A stretch of DNA of 64,000 nucleotides, from assembly GCA_963281255.1 (NCBI GenBank), contig OY725488.1:11443524-11507523 (forward strand), in the 5' to 3' direction. Position 1 is the first letter of the stretch. Every line of letters starts with the position of its first letter. The DNA is from Aphrocallistes beatrix (Eukaryota > Porifera > Hexactinellida > Sceptrulophora > Aphrocallistidae). Position numbers and translations under genes: made by a program. Under the pieces are notes generated by a model. It was not told the origin of the DNA. It worked only from the letters and a program-made list of their open reading frames with translations, and ran no database searches. This document shows positions 1 to 10,499 of this stretch, piece after piece.

Positions 1-20
1 ATATGTTTATCTTTAAGGTA

Positions 21-380
21 TGCTCAGTTTGGTCCTATTGAGAAAATAGCAGATAATTGTCATTTTTTGCAACGTCATCATGTGGTCATCCGGGATCCAA
101 TTGATTAAAAAATGGAATGAAGAGATATACCGCAAGTAAGGTATCTCCACCCACAAGGAAATGTTTCCCCGTAGGCTGGTTACCGAATAATAGCTCTTCA
201 AAGCGTGCTCAGTTTGGTCCTATTGAGAAAATAGCAGATAATTGTCATTTTTGCAACGTCATCATGTGGTCATCCGGGGTCGAATTAGTTAATAATTGTA
301 AATAGTGAATGTACCACTGGCAAGGTATCTTTTCACCAAAGGAAATCTTCCTTCGACCTTTGGGCGGTAAATTATGCTAT
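21..380. repeat. Two-copy imperfect direct repeat, period about 184 bp
   Basis: A block beginning TGCTCAGTTTGGTCCTATTG near position 22 recurs near 206. The first 60-70 bases are almost identical, including GCAACGTCATCATGTGGTCA. Similarity then decays but stays recognisable through the AAGGTATCT and AAGGAAAT motifs. No gene is visible here; the short ORFs are byproducts of the repeat. It looks like an old local tandem duplication. Confidence 0.75.
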
Positions 381-1099
381 GTTGCATGGTGCTCGAATTT
401 GCTGCTGTTCTCGCTGCCAACTTCACACTCGTAATAATGGGGCATGCCTAATTTCAGGGACGAAACCGTCCCGAAAAATCTAGATACCTAATTAACTACA
501 TTAACAACTCGTACTACTAGCTCGTGGGTGCAGACTAAGCAACCAATTGAAGAGGTACTAAAAAGTCCATTGCACATGCGCAATCGTCACACTGCGGATG
601 ATCAATTGACCAATTGCGATTTGAGTACGATGTAACAGGCTATACTTCTGCAACCACTCACTCGATCGGGATGGCATTTGGTATATTGTAGTAGCCTAGG
701 AGGCAAGGGCGTAGGGAGGGTCAGGGGGAAGTTGCCCCGCTGGCTGGATAAAGCCCCTCCTACAAAAATGCCTTGCAATGTCCAAGCTAGGAGGTTTCTG
801 CTATTTCGATGATATCTCAATCTGAGTTTTGGATATAACGGGCGATGAAGTTCGTCACCTATGTACCAGGTTGAAGAGGTTAGTTGATTTTAATAACGGA
901 GCAGCAAAACATCACTGAATTCCACATTGAGAAAAGTCACCTGGTTGATGAGGTTAGATAGTCGATTATATAGTGACATCTTATGTACGTATATTAAAAC
1001 ATAGAATTTGTTGGGATTTTATTGTTTTATTTGTTCGAATTGATTGAAGAATGAAAATTATCATGTAGGTGTAAATGATGAATCTACGAATAAGTTCTA

Positions 1100-1260
1100 A
1101 GTTATCAGCGACGGAGCACGGTTTTAGAAGTAGTCCGGTTTTTGCGGAACCAACCGAATCAGTTTTAAAGGTTCTCCGGTATAACAGGAACAAACTGGTG
1201 TCACCTTGAAAACTGGTCCGGTTAAAACCGCAAAAAACTGTACCAGTGGCGCTGGGCCAG
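1100..1260. repeat. Low-complexity CCGGTTTT/AAAACCGG repeat block
   Basis: The stretch is dense in CCGGTT and AACCGG words (CAGTTTTAAAGG, ACTGGTCCGGTTAAAACCG). A similar block lies at 63770-63860. Nothing in it looks coding. The rest of 385-1100 and 1260-1500 is plain AT-rich sequence, apart from a short fragment near 703-770 resembling the GGGCGTAGAGAGGG...GGCTGGATAAA repeat seen at 15280, 22150 and 26270. Confidence 0.5.
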
Positions 1261-1559
1261 ATTCTCAGTGAAATTTTCACACCTCTGCAGAAAAATGAAA
1301 AACATTTTTCACACCTTTCCTATACATTATACATGACTTCACTTTCTTTCTTTCTCAGGTCTAAAAAAATTTATCAGTGACAATTTCATACTTCGATATA
1401 TGTCTTCAGTATCCGTTCCATTCAAGAATATTGTGTTGTATCTATAGTACAGAATGAAACGATTATAATATTTAGATGCGACACATCAATCATTGAATTA
1501 AAACTCACATACGGAATTCATGTTCCAAGTTCCAAGACTCAAGTACTGGGATAATTAAC

Positions 1560-3862
1560 CAAAGTGGACAAATCCCGACGAACACTGGAGCAGATAAACC
1601 GACGGAGGAGCCCGAGAAGGCGAGACCGCGGTTGGAAGGAACGGCGGTGTTCAAGGAGAAGTTGGGAGAGCTGAAAGGGAAACTGAAACCGACTGAGACA
1701 GTGGTGCGTGAGGGCCGGTCATTCCTGGGCTAAGCCTAACTCCGGAGCCGCCGGACGGCAGTACAATATCGGGGATGAAGAGCAGAAGAAAGAGTTCGTC
1801 GACTCTCCGCGAGAGCTGAGTCGGAAGGTGGACCAGGTGGCGGAGTGGATTCGGAAAGGGAAGCATGTGGTCTTCTTCACGGGGGCTGGCATCAGTACGA
1901 GCGCTGGCATTCCTGACTTCAGGAGTGGAATGGATACTATGCTGGAGACGGGTTAGTTTCAGTGCAGCTCCTGTGGGAGATGCCCTATGGCATGGACGAC
2001 GTACCACGTCCGTCCGTCCGTATGAATGTATGTATGTCTGTACACGCGCTACTGTGAAATCGGACCGTCCGATTTTAAACAAATTTTGCATGTAGGATCT
2101 CTTTATGGTATAGATGTACACCGTCAAAATATTTATTTAAGAATAAATTTCAATTTTTCACGAGTGTGAAATTGGCGCTTTATTGACTGACATATAATCC
2201 AACCGTCACGTTTTAGGACGTCCCGCATTTTTCACTATCCTATTGAATTAATTTTCATGAATGCCCCAGTTTTAAGATTAAATTTTCCAATTATGTCTCA
2301 CTTTATTTATATTCCAAGCATAACACCTTTCTACAAAAACAGCAGGACATAATGGGAAAATTTCATGTAAAAACGATTGTATTTATATAGGGCCTGAGGT
2401 CGCATTGATTAATTATAAGGGAGTAACATCTCTCTAAATTTCTCTGTCTACTGTTAAAATATCGCACTGAAAATCATCCAATAAGTCAATTTTTTCAATT
2501 TTTGATGCGTAAAGATGACGTCATAAGAGTGATGAGCCATCATTTTTTTTTATGATAGTTGTATCACATGTGAAGAATAATAGCCTTCTATCATCTTAAA
2601 TGACTGAGTTATAGTGGAAAAACTGAACTTTCTAATTATTAAAAAAAGGTGACAATGACGTCATAATTCCATGATGAGTCGACATTTTCGTATGAGCTCA
2701 GAACTTGGTGGAGCCATAGCCAAAATACTCCCATATGCCAAAAATCAGTATTCTGTTCTTGGCAGTTTCTTCAATCATCCCAAAACGAGCCACTCGTGAA
2801 AATTAGCTCAATAGAAAAGCGAATAAAGCGAGACTTCCCTCAAAAAACCGTTGGCATGTATAATATTTGAAGGTTAGCTACACCTGTTTCTAGGTCCCGG
2901 TATGTGAGAGCTACGCACACGGACAGAGCAGACGTTCTGCGGGGAAGAAGGAGGTGCAGCTGATCCGTGCGCTGCCTACACTCATACACATGTCCATGGT
3001 GGCATTGCACGAAGCGGGCCTGGTCCAATTCACCGTGTCACAGAACGTAGACGGACTGCACCGCCGTAGCGGCTTGAACCCGCGGCAGCTAGCAGAGCTC
3101 CACGGCAACACCAACCTGGAGTCTTGCTCCGAGTGCGGGGTGCAGTATCTGAGGGATTTCGAGACGAGAGAAGCGTTTGGCGTGTTCAGCCATGAGACGA
3201 CGCGTCGCTGCGACGATCCCAACTGTCGCAACGTGTTGCTGAACTCCATCGTTAACTTCGGAGAGCAGCTGCCGGAGCGTGAGATCAGGGCGGCGTACGA
3301 GCACGTGGGAAAGGCGGACGTGTGCGTGGTGCTAGGCTCCAGTCTCACTGTCAGTCCCGCGGCTGACATCCCAGCGACCGTAGGATCGCGAGGCGGGAAA
3401 CTCGTCATCTGCAACCTGCAGAAGACAGCTCTGCACAAGCTAGCCACTGTCAACGTGCACAGCATGTGTGACGCGTTCATGGAGAAAGTCATGGCGCAGC
3501 TGAGCATCCCGATACCCAGCTTCAAGCTGAAGCGCAGAGCTAGCTTCTCTCTCCAGCAAGCGTCCATGCTGGGAGACTGGGAGTTCAAGATGCAAGGACT
3601 GGACGTGTTCGAAGACACGCCCTACTCATTCATACACGCACTCTACGCCAAACTGCCCAGCCAAGAAACGGAACCATTCTCTTTCAAGTTTAAATCCGCG
3701 CCATCTTCAGTGCTGAAGATAATCATCGTCTTCCAAGGGCATTACAATGAACCTGACTACGAGTTGGGAGTGGACGTGAGTGCAGGCGTGAAACAGTTGA
3801 GGCTGGACTATGACGTCAGAGAGGGAGAGTGGAGCCATGCAGTGAGTGAGATGGATTCATAG
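1560..3862 (+). CDS. Sirtuin (SIRT6/7-like NAD-dependent deacylase), three readable exons, one defective junction
   Basis: Sir2-family NAD+-dependent protein deacylase. Exon 2 (1762-1951) carries the NAD-binding GAGIST and GIPDFRS motifs. Exon 3 (2894-3862) carries QNVDGLH, the catalytic-His motif ELHGN, a Cys4 zinc site (CSEC, then CDDPNC), VLGSSLTV and VICNLQK, plus a C-terminal extension of about 120 residues. Upstream, an open frame ending at 1703 joins exon 2 in phase through a 58-bp intron (1704-1761, GT-AG, with CTAAC before the acceptor). Its start codon is not visible in frame, so the true N-terminus is unresolved. The junction from exon 2 (donor GGTTAGT at 1952) to exon 3 (acceptor TAG at 2893) is out of frame: reading through gives G-P-G and then a TGA at 2904-2906. 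The main domain frame of exon 3 is clean to its TAG stop. Family assignment is confident; activity of this copy is uncertain. Confidence 0.85.
1962..2145. repeat. Dispersed repeat R1 (GCAGCTCCTGT...CACCGTCAA...) in sirtuin intron
   Basis: The sequence runs from GCAGCTCCTGTGGGAGATG through a short TATG run and GCTACTGTGAAATC to GTAGATGTACACCGTC-like text. The same order of words recurs at 61632-61805, and its right half at 47332-47465 (CCGCTATTGCGAAATCTAAA...GTAGATGTGCACCGTCAA). It is a non-coding interspersed repeat with an internal TATG microsatellite, lying at the 5' end of the large sirtuin intron. Confidence 0.7.
2190..2365. repeat. Dispersed repeat R2 fragment (CCCGTTTT...TCCCGCCATGTCCC family)
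   Basis: Diverged fragment of a repeat whose better copies lie at 10505-10770, 16070-16330, 22600-22700, 26625-26745 and 43800-43960. Shared text includes a CTGTCCCGTTTT-type start, TTTTCACGAGTGTCC, and TAATACCTTTCTAT followed by CGCCATGTCCC and a CCCGCTTTTATCATG-type end. No ORF is seen. It could be a SINE or a MITE. Confidence 0.55.
2385..2800. repeat. Dispersed repeat R3 in sirtuin intron
   Basis: Matches 30125-30545 along nearly its whole length. Shared text includes CATTGATTAATTATA, GATGACGTCATAA, TTTTTTATGATAGTTG and CCATAGCCAAAA...CTCCCATATGCCAAAAATC. Partial copies lie at 28555-28715 and 33505-33620. Nothing in it looks coding. Confidence 0.75.
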
Positions 3863-4360
3863 CTGTTCTGTCTGGTGGAGAGTTGTGGGTTGGTAGAGTT
3901 TGTTTGTGAATATTTTAGTTTATCATTTATTTAAGAGTGTTTATTTCTATTAGATTCCTTATGTCTATTCTGAATATCTGCTAGCTTAGGATGGGTTTTA
4001 TTTTGGAGAGTTTGGGATTCGAATAGCTTTTGTTTCTAGCAAAATCTTTTCCCGATTTGGCGATCATTCTAGATTAATATTCTGCAGAGTTGGCAGGGCC
4101 GTAGCCACCGTTCCGTTTTAATCTGACCACTTTTGACAAATTTCATGATCTATCTATCTGTCTAGTTTCAACCTGACCACATTCATTCCCAACAAGACCA
4201 ATTCACACCTGGTGTCTACGGCCTTGTTTGGGGGAGAATCATCTTATTTGAGATGGAATATTCTTCTTATCTACGATTCTGAATTCTGTATGAAATCTTG
4301 GATATAATTTTAAAGCTTTAATTGAATTGTATATAAAGTACTGTATCGTTATGATCAAGG
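3863..4360 (+). other. Sirtuin 3' flank / probable 3' UTR
   Basis: AT-rich sequence after the sirtuin stop, with no convincing ORF. A TTATTTAAGAGTGTTTATTT stretch 50-90 bp downstream could hold the end of the mRNA. I see no certain poly(A) signal. The remaining gene-free sequence to 6236 is also AT-rich and, apart from the repeats listed, shows nothing I recognise. Confidence 0.4.
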
Positions 4361-4361
4361 A

Positions 4362-4555
4362 ATTATCTAGGAGCGCGAAACGCTCCTTTAGGCGTATGAT
4401 TTTAAGCTGCAAAGTGTTTAGGAGCGTAAAAATTCAGAAAATACCCAATTTACCCAATATTATAATGTCATTTAGCGATTTAGGCGTATGAAAATTTAGA
4501 AATTTTAGATTAGGAGCGTATCTCTGGAAGGCTGTATAATACCCTGGTTATGATA
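4362..4555 (+). repeat. Dispersed repeat R4 (GGAGCG...AGGCGTATG element)
   Basis: Contains repeated TAGGAGCG and TTTAGGCGTATGA words, TACCCAATATTATAA and a GGAGCGTATCTCTGGAAGG end. Related copies lie at 14630-14745 and 25455-25545 (same orientation) and, inverted, at 50955-51115 and 63330-63515. The size and spread suggest a SINE- or MITE-like family of roughly 190 bp. Confidence 0.7.
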
Positions 4556-5034
4556 TAAGGTGACAGTCCCCCTCAAAAATAAAACTCAACCAATGTAGTA
4601 CTGTTTATGGATATTTCTAGTTAGTAGTATTATGTATAATGTGAGTTTCGAACTAGGAATAAATAGGGAGTTATAGTGACTCAGTCTAAATCCAATACAA
4701 AATCCATAGTTAGGATATTGGAAACAAATAAGAGATGCTTTTTTCCTAAAGGCCCGTCTGTCCTAACGTCTCAATCTGCGGTATTTAACAGTCAATAGTC
4801 GTCACAGTAAAAAATGAATTCAGGAGTTTCCAGCATCCTCCCAGACCTTAATTGCTCGCTCATGAATCCAATCCAAAATCTTGGTTCTGCATTAACGCTG
4901 GTCTTCTAATTCTAGGAAGGTCTAATTTAAGTTGGGGCTCTAAATTAAAATATCTGGATCCGCCATTGCCCATAATGTACTACTCAACAGTTACAAGGAT
5001 AAGTATAATTGCTCGTGTAATTCTACGATTATAA

Positions 5035-5165
5035 TTATCAAACCCACTGACCGCATTAATACTTTGTTAAGGAACCAAGATTGTATTTTCATTCTAAATC
5101 AAAATTCATAATTTAGAAGCATTGGCAGGTTGTAGCACTTCTAATTTGCACATAGGTTTTTATGC
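5035..5165 (+). repeat. Fragment of repeat R5 (TTTGTTAAGGAACCA...)
   Basis: Shares TACTTTGTTAAGGAACCA, AAAATTCATAATTTAGA and a GGCAGGTTGT segment with 20510-20610 and 24110-24210, where the block is longer. It is a truncated copy. The surrounding 4860-6236 holds no supported gene. Confidence 0.6.
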
Positions 5166-6236
5166 AAGGTGTGAAAATATGATTAATCGTACCCCATTAG
5201 ACATCTATAATACTAGAAGCTACACTAGATCAGATATTTATTTCCCTACTAAGTGTTTGGAACAAAATTAGACTCACAAAATAGTTTAATTCAAAAGTAA
5301 TAACAACACAACAAATAATGTTCAAGTCAGTTCTATAGAGATGAAATGGGGAAATAGGAATGTGTGAGACAAGAAGATCAGCACAACCAGTCCTCTAAGA
5401 TGTTATCTAGAACAAGAAAGAATAAATAATTATTCAATCAAAAATAAATAAAATATACTAATAAACAAGAAGTAAAGAGTAGGATTGTCTCCAGAACAAA
5501 ACGACTCCACACATTATAAACTCAAATATTTGCTTACTACACAAGAATATTTCAGCAAATTATCAGTACTAATGCAATAATGCTAACTATAATACAACAA
5601 ACACGTATCTAAGAGGCTAACCTGTTGCTAGGGAAATGTAATTAACCATGCTAAGAATGCTAGCACATGAAGTTAAGGCAGTAATGAACAAACTTCACGC
5701 GTAATCTCTCTAATCAGGGAACCGTAAATGGAAGAACTCAACAGTTCAGAAGTGGAACCATTGGACAAGAAATTAAAATTTCAACCAATCAAAAATCAGA
5801 GTTTATTTCAGTGAAAAACAGAATGGAATTTCGCACGCGACAATTTCAATGAAAATGAAAAGTTGCAAATCTATTGGTCAATCCAAATGTGAAATCACAT
5901 TAAAGCCATTTTCAGAATTTTCAAAATCATTTGTCGCTTCCTTCAATCAATAATTTGGTGTCGCTAGCTCTGCCACTAACTCACATTTATAGTTCCATAT
6001 TATAACACCTCTGCAACGTTTATCTATTCAGTGTCGCTCTATTAGAACGAATGCAAAGTACAGTTAGGGAGAGGTGTGAAGTGGTGAGTGTCTCAGAAGT
6101 GGAAGCAGAAACTCAGTTTAGTGTACAGTTGATTGTGAAACTGAAACGAATGATTAAGCTAGTCAATAGTTAGCAGTTCTAAATTCAGATTAGCAACTGA
6201 CAGCAGTGACACATTCTAAATTTAACTTATTATTAC

Positions 6237-9200
6237 CTAATCATCGAGGTCATACTCTATAGCATACTGATCAGCTGTTAGTTTGAGGAGTTTGATATGT
6301 TCAGATTCTGGTTCAGATTCTGGTTCAGATTCTGGTTCAGATTCTGGTTCAGAGGGCTCAGTTTCTGGTTCGGAAAGTCCATTCACCTCCAGGTACTTCA
6401 GCTGTGTGAGGGTAGGAATCAGATTTCTGAGAGGTAGACAGGAATTGGAACTCAGTTCACAGTCGCGTGCGCACAGATGTTTAATGGTAGGATGGAAGAG
6501 CAGACCTCTACACAGACTCAACATTCCTGAGTCAGATAGGGAGACATCGGAGAAGTCCAAATATAGTAAAGAGGTGAGACTGTGAAGTGTCGAGCACCAG
6601 AGAGTGACGTCATCACAACTTATACGAGCATATCGTAGTTTCAACTCTACTAAGTTAGTACAGAACTGCAAACAACGGAGAAATCCATCTAAACTGCTGA
6701 ATCCAATCTCCTCTAAATACCATAATTCCAATACTCTGATTGAGTGTCTGTTTGAGTCTAGCAGCTGTAGCAGACTGTCTGAGAGGTTGACACGAGTATA
6801 CTGATAATATTCTATAAATAGGAAGGACAGAGTAGAGAGGTGTGTTATGTGAGGTAGAATAGAGTAATACCTCCATCCTATTTCTCTGAGGTTAGAGAGT
6901 GTAGGCAGCAGAGAGAACAGCTGTTGATGGTATTCAGTGGGAATGAAATAGAGGTGTAATCCATTGAAGTGTGTGGCAGAGGAAAGAGCTGAAAATAGAA
7001 CTTCACTTTCAGAGGTTTCACTGTGCATATAGTATAAGTTCTGACAAGTCGAAATCTGATTGGCTAGCAGACTGTAAGTGTCAGGAGGATATTCATTATC
7101 ACATAAACGCAGGCCTGATAGAATCTGATTGGCTGAGGAGGAGAATAAGGCTTTAACTGTTTCAGTTTCAGTTAGCGTACTATACTCCAGGTCTAAACTT
7201 AGCTTAGTGTTAGACAGCTGAGTGCGTTGGATTGCATTCGCATAAGGAAGAACTTCTGTGCTAGATTTTGAGTATAAATACAATGCTACACAATCCACAG
7301 AGCATTGTTCAACGGACTCTAATAGATGGAAGAGTTGTTCCGGAGTGACGTAATCAGAATCCACATAAATGAGGTGGATGTGGCTGAGAAGTGGCAGGGA
7401 TTCGAGGAAACAGATCCACTCGTTGGGAGTCACAGCACTCAGAATGTACAAACAGATTGATTCAGGCAGGAAACGTCTGCACGCGTTGAAATATTTCGGA
7501 ATGGATTCAGAGTTCGATTCACGTAACATCGCGTTCAACTGGAGAAACTTTTCTGTGAATTCACTCCAGCCTGTGTACTTGAATAAATCACTATATTCAA
7601 ACCTGAGTTGGACACATTCAGGAAGTTGGGAGATGGGAACAGGGCGAGGTGTTACGTGTTTGTAAAGGAGATAAAACACATTCATTGACTTGTCGGACAA
7701 CAGTCCACACAGGAACCTCACCACCATGCAGAACTGGGAGAACACGTCGTTCGTGTGCACAATGAACCTCACGGACAGACACTGGTCGTGCCATTTCGTG
7801 CTACGAAGCCAGATGGCGCCAATGAACTCTTGAATGGTCAAATGAGCGAATGACCAAACCTTCGTGAAGTGACCCATCTTCTCCTCCCTCACATATTCAT
7901 GCACCAGACCCAGACAGTGGCTAGTCATCTTCACACTTCCAATTTGCAGTGGTACCTTCTTGTCGGAGATCATCTCCCTCATGGCCACGCCCTGGAACGC
8001 GATAGAACCGATCTCGTGCAGACATTCCACAACGCCGCTATCCAGCTCACAGATTTCGTTCACTTGCGTGAGCTCATCGAATCCCATTCGGTCCAGCTGT
8101 CGCCGTATCAGGTACAGAGTTAGCTCGTAGTAGAGTTGAGTCAGTGTGTGGATGCGAGCTCCGTCTTCACTTTTGAGCAGGGCAGCGAACAGGGACGCGT
8201 TCACTGGAATCAGAGACAGCTGTTTCATCTCGTCGTAACGATCGAGGAGACCAGTGCACCGATCGAACAGGGAAGTGTCCTCAAATTGCTTCTCGAAGTA
8301 CAGGTCCCTCTGTGCAGGAGAGAACCCCAACACCTGGAAGAAGGTGGAGATGTGGAGGTGGTGCGAAGTCGACACATCTGTCCAGGCGCCAGGCCTGCTG
8401 GTCAGTAGGATGAAGGACCGTGTCAGAGTCTGTCTGGTCAGGAGGAGGAAGAGAAGAGTTTTGTCGAAGGGGACATCTTTCGTGAATTCGTCCAGACTGT
8501 CTACGATGAGTAGCAGTCCTTCTCCGTCCGTCTCCGTGATGTGTTTCGCCAGTTGTGTCGTCCAACTGGGACCGACTGGAAGACCGAGGCAAAGCCATTG
8601 GCAAATGAATTCGGTGGTGATTGGGAAACCTGCGTCCACACGCGAAGACTCCATCTCGTGCCACTCTTTCTTCCTGCAGGGGATGCACAGAGAGTAGGAG
8701 AATCTGGACACTTCGTTATTCCCGAATCTCAGTGCTGTGCGGTTGCACAGGAATGTTTTCCCGCAACCGGGATTTCCGATGAAACACCAAATTTCTGGCT
8801 TGGACGGGTCGCAGGATTTCAGTTCTTCAGTGAAGTTTATCGGACTAACTTCAACTTCTTTATTCGCAATTTTCCTCAAATACGCAATTTCGTTATACGT
8901 CGTCTCATCTTCCAGTTTCACACTTCTCGGTTCCTGTTTGAGTATTGTCAGATCGACGTACACCTTCTCTAGGCTGACAGCTTTATCGTTCCCCAACATC
9001 TGTTTCACATCTCTGAACTGGGTTTCTAGGTAGGCCTTCACGTTAGTTTCCCATTCAACTATTTGTTTTCCAATGCGAGTCAATTCTTTCCTGAATTTGG
9101 AAGTGAATTCTTGATCTTCCATCGTTTCAAACTCTCCTCTATATGCATCTAATTTCTCAGCCATTTCGTTCAGTTTCAGTTTACAAAGCAATTCGCTTAA

Positions 9201-9647
9201 CCGCGACAAATCCTTCTGAATAACGCTTTTAGAAAAAATCAGTCTTATCGTATTCTCGAAGCGGATGTCTTCGACGCTTGTTTCTGACGGGTAACACATG
9301 TGGATTAGGACTAGGTTAGCTTTGGAGAGTCCGTTCTTCAGCATTTCGATCAGACCTTTGATCGTTAACGCTTCCATCTTTCGAGTCACAGGTTTATCCG
9401 TGCATAGCCAATGAACCTTGAGTGCTACTGAAGCCAAATCTGGTCGTATCTGCAGTATGGACTGATAGAATCGAAATGAGTCGAATTCTGTCCATCTTTT
9501 CATCGCGCTAAGAAAGTAGACACTCTCACATTCCGAGCATACTCCTTCTGGCACTGAGAGAGCAGTGAGCAGTTTCTTGATGTCGTCTCTACTCAGTCTA
9601 TCTGCGAGATCTTTAAGGAATTCTATGTAGTCTGGCTCTATGTCCAT
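6237..9647 (-). CDS. NLR-type protein: death-fold-like N-terminus, NACHT NTPase, LRR region, EPES-repeat tail
   Basis: Intact single-exon ORF of 1136 aa, starting at the first ATG (MDIEPD) and ending in TAG. Residues about 5-80 (FLKDLADRLSRDDIKKLL) resemble a DED/DEATH-fold helical bundle, and about 90-165 may be a second one. Residues 165-235 are charged and coiled-coil-like, leading into YVDLTI, which in this family precedes NACHT. Walker A is GNPGCGKT at 291-298, Walker B LLLIVDSLDEF at about 378-388, and LLTSRPGAW follows. From about 770 to 1085 there are irregular leucine-rich repeats with LRR-like L-x-L spacing. The tail is an acidic EPES repeat. NLRs are intracellular sensors; the trigger and partners of this one are unknown. 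No paralogue lies in the window. Family confidence is high; the exact class of the N-terminal domain is inferred. Confidence 0.93.
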   Translation of the reverse strand: MDIEPDYIEFLKDLADRLSRDDIKKLLTALSVPEGVCSECESVYFLSAMKRWTEFDSFRFYQSILQIRPDLASVALKVHWLCTDKPVTRKMEALTIKGLIEMLKNGLSKANLVLIHMCYPSETSVEDIRFENTIRLIFSKSVIQKDLSRLSELLCKLKLNEMAEKLDAYRGEFETMEDQEFTSKFRKELTRIGKQIVEWETNVKAYLETQFRDVKQMLGNDKAVSLEKVYVDLTILKQEPRSVKLEDETTYNEIAYLRKIANKEVEVSPINFTEELKSCDPSKPEIWCFIGNPGCGKTFLCNRTALRFGNNEVSRFSYSLCIPCRKKEWHEMESSRVDAGFPITTEFICQWLCLGLPVGPSWTTQLAKHITETDGEGLLLIVDSLDEFTKDVPFDKTLLFLLLTRQTLTRSFILLTSRPGAWTDVSTSHHLHISTFFQVLGFSPAQRDLYFEKQFEDTSLFDRCTGLLDRYDEMKQLSLIPVNASLFAALLKSEDGARIHTLTQLYYELTLYLIRRQLDRMGFDELTQVNEICELDSGVVECLHEIGSIAFQGVAMREMISDKKVPLQIGSVKMTSHCLGLVHEYVREEKMGHFTKVWSFAHLTIQEFIGAIWLRSTKWHDQCLSVRFIVHTNDVFSQFCMVVRFLCGLLSDKSMNVFYLLYKHVTPRPVPISQLPECVQLRFEYSDLFKYTGWSEFTEKFLQLNAMLRESNSESIPKYFNACRRFLPESICLYILSAVTPNEWICFLESLPLLSHIHLIYVDSDYVTPEQLFHLLESVEQCSVDCVALYLYSKSSTEVLPYANAIQRTQLSNTKLSLDLEYSTLTETETVKALFSSSANQILSGLRLCDNEYPPDTYSLLANQISTCQNLYYMHSETSESEVLFSALSSATHFNGLHLYFIPTEYHQQLFSLLPTLSNLREIGWRYYSILPHITHLSTLSFLFIEYYQYTRVNLSDSLLQLLDSNRHSIRVLELWYLEEIGFSSLDGFLRCLQFCTNLVELKLRYARISCDDVTLWCSTLHSLTSLLYLDFSDVSLSDSGMLSLCRGLLFHPTIKHLCARDCELSSNSCLPLRNLIPTLTQLKYLEVNGLSEPETEPSEPESEPESEPESEPESEHIKLLKLTADQYAIEYDLDD
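6299..6360 (-). repeat. In-frame 12-bp coding minisatellite in NLR C-terminus
   Basis: About five near-perfect 12-base units (TTCAGATTCTGG on +) encode Glu-Pro-Glu-Ser repeats near the end of the NLR. Because the unit is a multiple of three, copy number can vary without breaking the frame. The antisense frame gives a meaningless Ser-Gly-Ser-Asp ORF. Confidence 0.9.
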
Positions 9648-10087
9648 CTTCTGTAGAGTATAAATAGGTAACTAAACAGCTGGAGTATACAAATAGACAT
9701 ATATACACTAAATTTATTCGTATAAATTTATCCTACAAATTCGTATAATACAAAGTGGGAGCTCTATGATCAACACCGATGGTCAGTATCTATTGACAGT
9801 TTATATCCTCGGTCCCTATGGGTAGCCTCTATGATCAGTGCCAATGGTCAGTGTACTTTAGATTATAAAGATACAGTAGGTATTAGATAATGAGATAGTG
9901 CCGAGGACAGGGAATTTTGAGTCAAATTATTATTTATTTTAATTATCACTAATCCAATAAATTTAGTAAGGGGGGCACCAAAAACCCACAAAGATATGAC
10001 TATATCTAATATGAATATATCTAATATCTACTGTATTTACATACAAAATAAAGAAAAAATTTAAAATCATTTTAAGTAAATTCTAAC
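9648..10087. other. NLR upstream region
   Basis: AT-rich sequence upstream of the NLR start codon and the likely location of its promoter, although no motif stands out. Near 9760-9860 the phrase CTCTATGATCA followed by CCAATGGTCAGT or CCGATGGTCAGT occurs twice. No ORF is supported. Confidence 0.35.
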
Positions 10088-10259
10088 TACAAGTCAGGTT
10101 CGATTAATATGAACATTCGTTTATTATGAACCAACATCCTGGTCCCAATTTCATTTCCAGAATGATTTGTATTGAATCAAGTTCGCTTAATATGAAGTAT
10201 CTCTATTATGAACAGATTTTTGGTCTCCTGGTGGTTCACAATAAGCGACCCTGACTGTA
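10088..10259. mobile_element. pogo/Tigger-like MITE, about 172 bp
   Basis: The left end TACAAGTCAGGTTCGATTAA and right end AATAAGCGACCCTGACTGTA are imperfect inverted repeats bounded by TA. Related copies form the array at 38091-38441. TA targets and CAG...CTG termini fit non-autonomous Tc1/mariner/pogo elements. No coding capacity. Confidence 0.8.
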
Positions 10260-10499
10260 TTTCTATTTATAAATGTATTCGTATATTAATAATAATTTAT
10301 TTAAACTCACTTGAATATTGATTCAGTTGAAGCTGCTAATTCTTCAGTTTAGTTCGTAGTGTATTGAGATTGTTGTAGTGGAGTTAGATTAGTTATATTC
10401 TCCAGCAATGCGCTTCTATTTATACAGTTTTGTGCCATGTAAATTGTGACTTCGTGAATCGATGTGGCTCGTAATGAGGCGCGTGACTCTACCACCAAA

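Noticed and set aside
2911..3618. 235-aa minus-strand ORF opposite the sirtuin
   Set aside because: Antisense shadow of a GC-rich coding exon; the plus frame has all sirtuin motifs.
6283..6585. Plus-strand ORF with Ser-Gly-Ser-Asp repeats
   Set aside because: It is the antisense of the NLR's 12-bp coding minisatellite and has no other support.
8254..8972. Plus-strand ORFs opposite the NLR (147 and 143 aa)
   Set aside because: Shadows of the NLR NACHT region with no recognisable domain.
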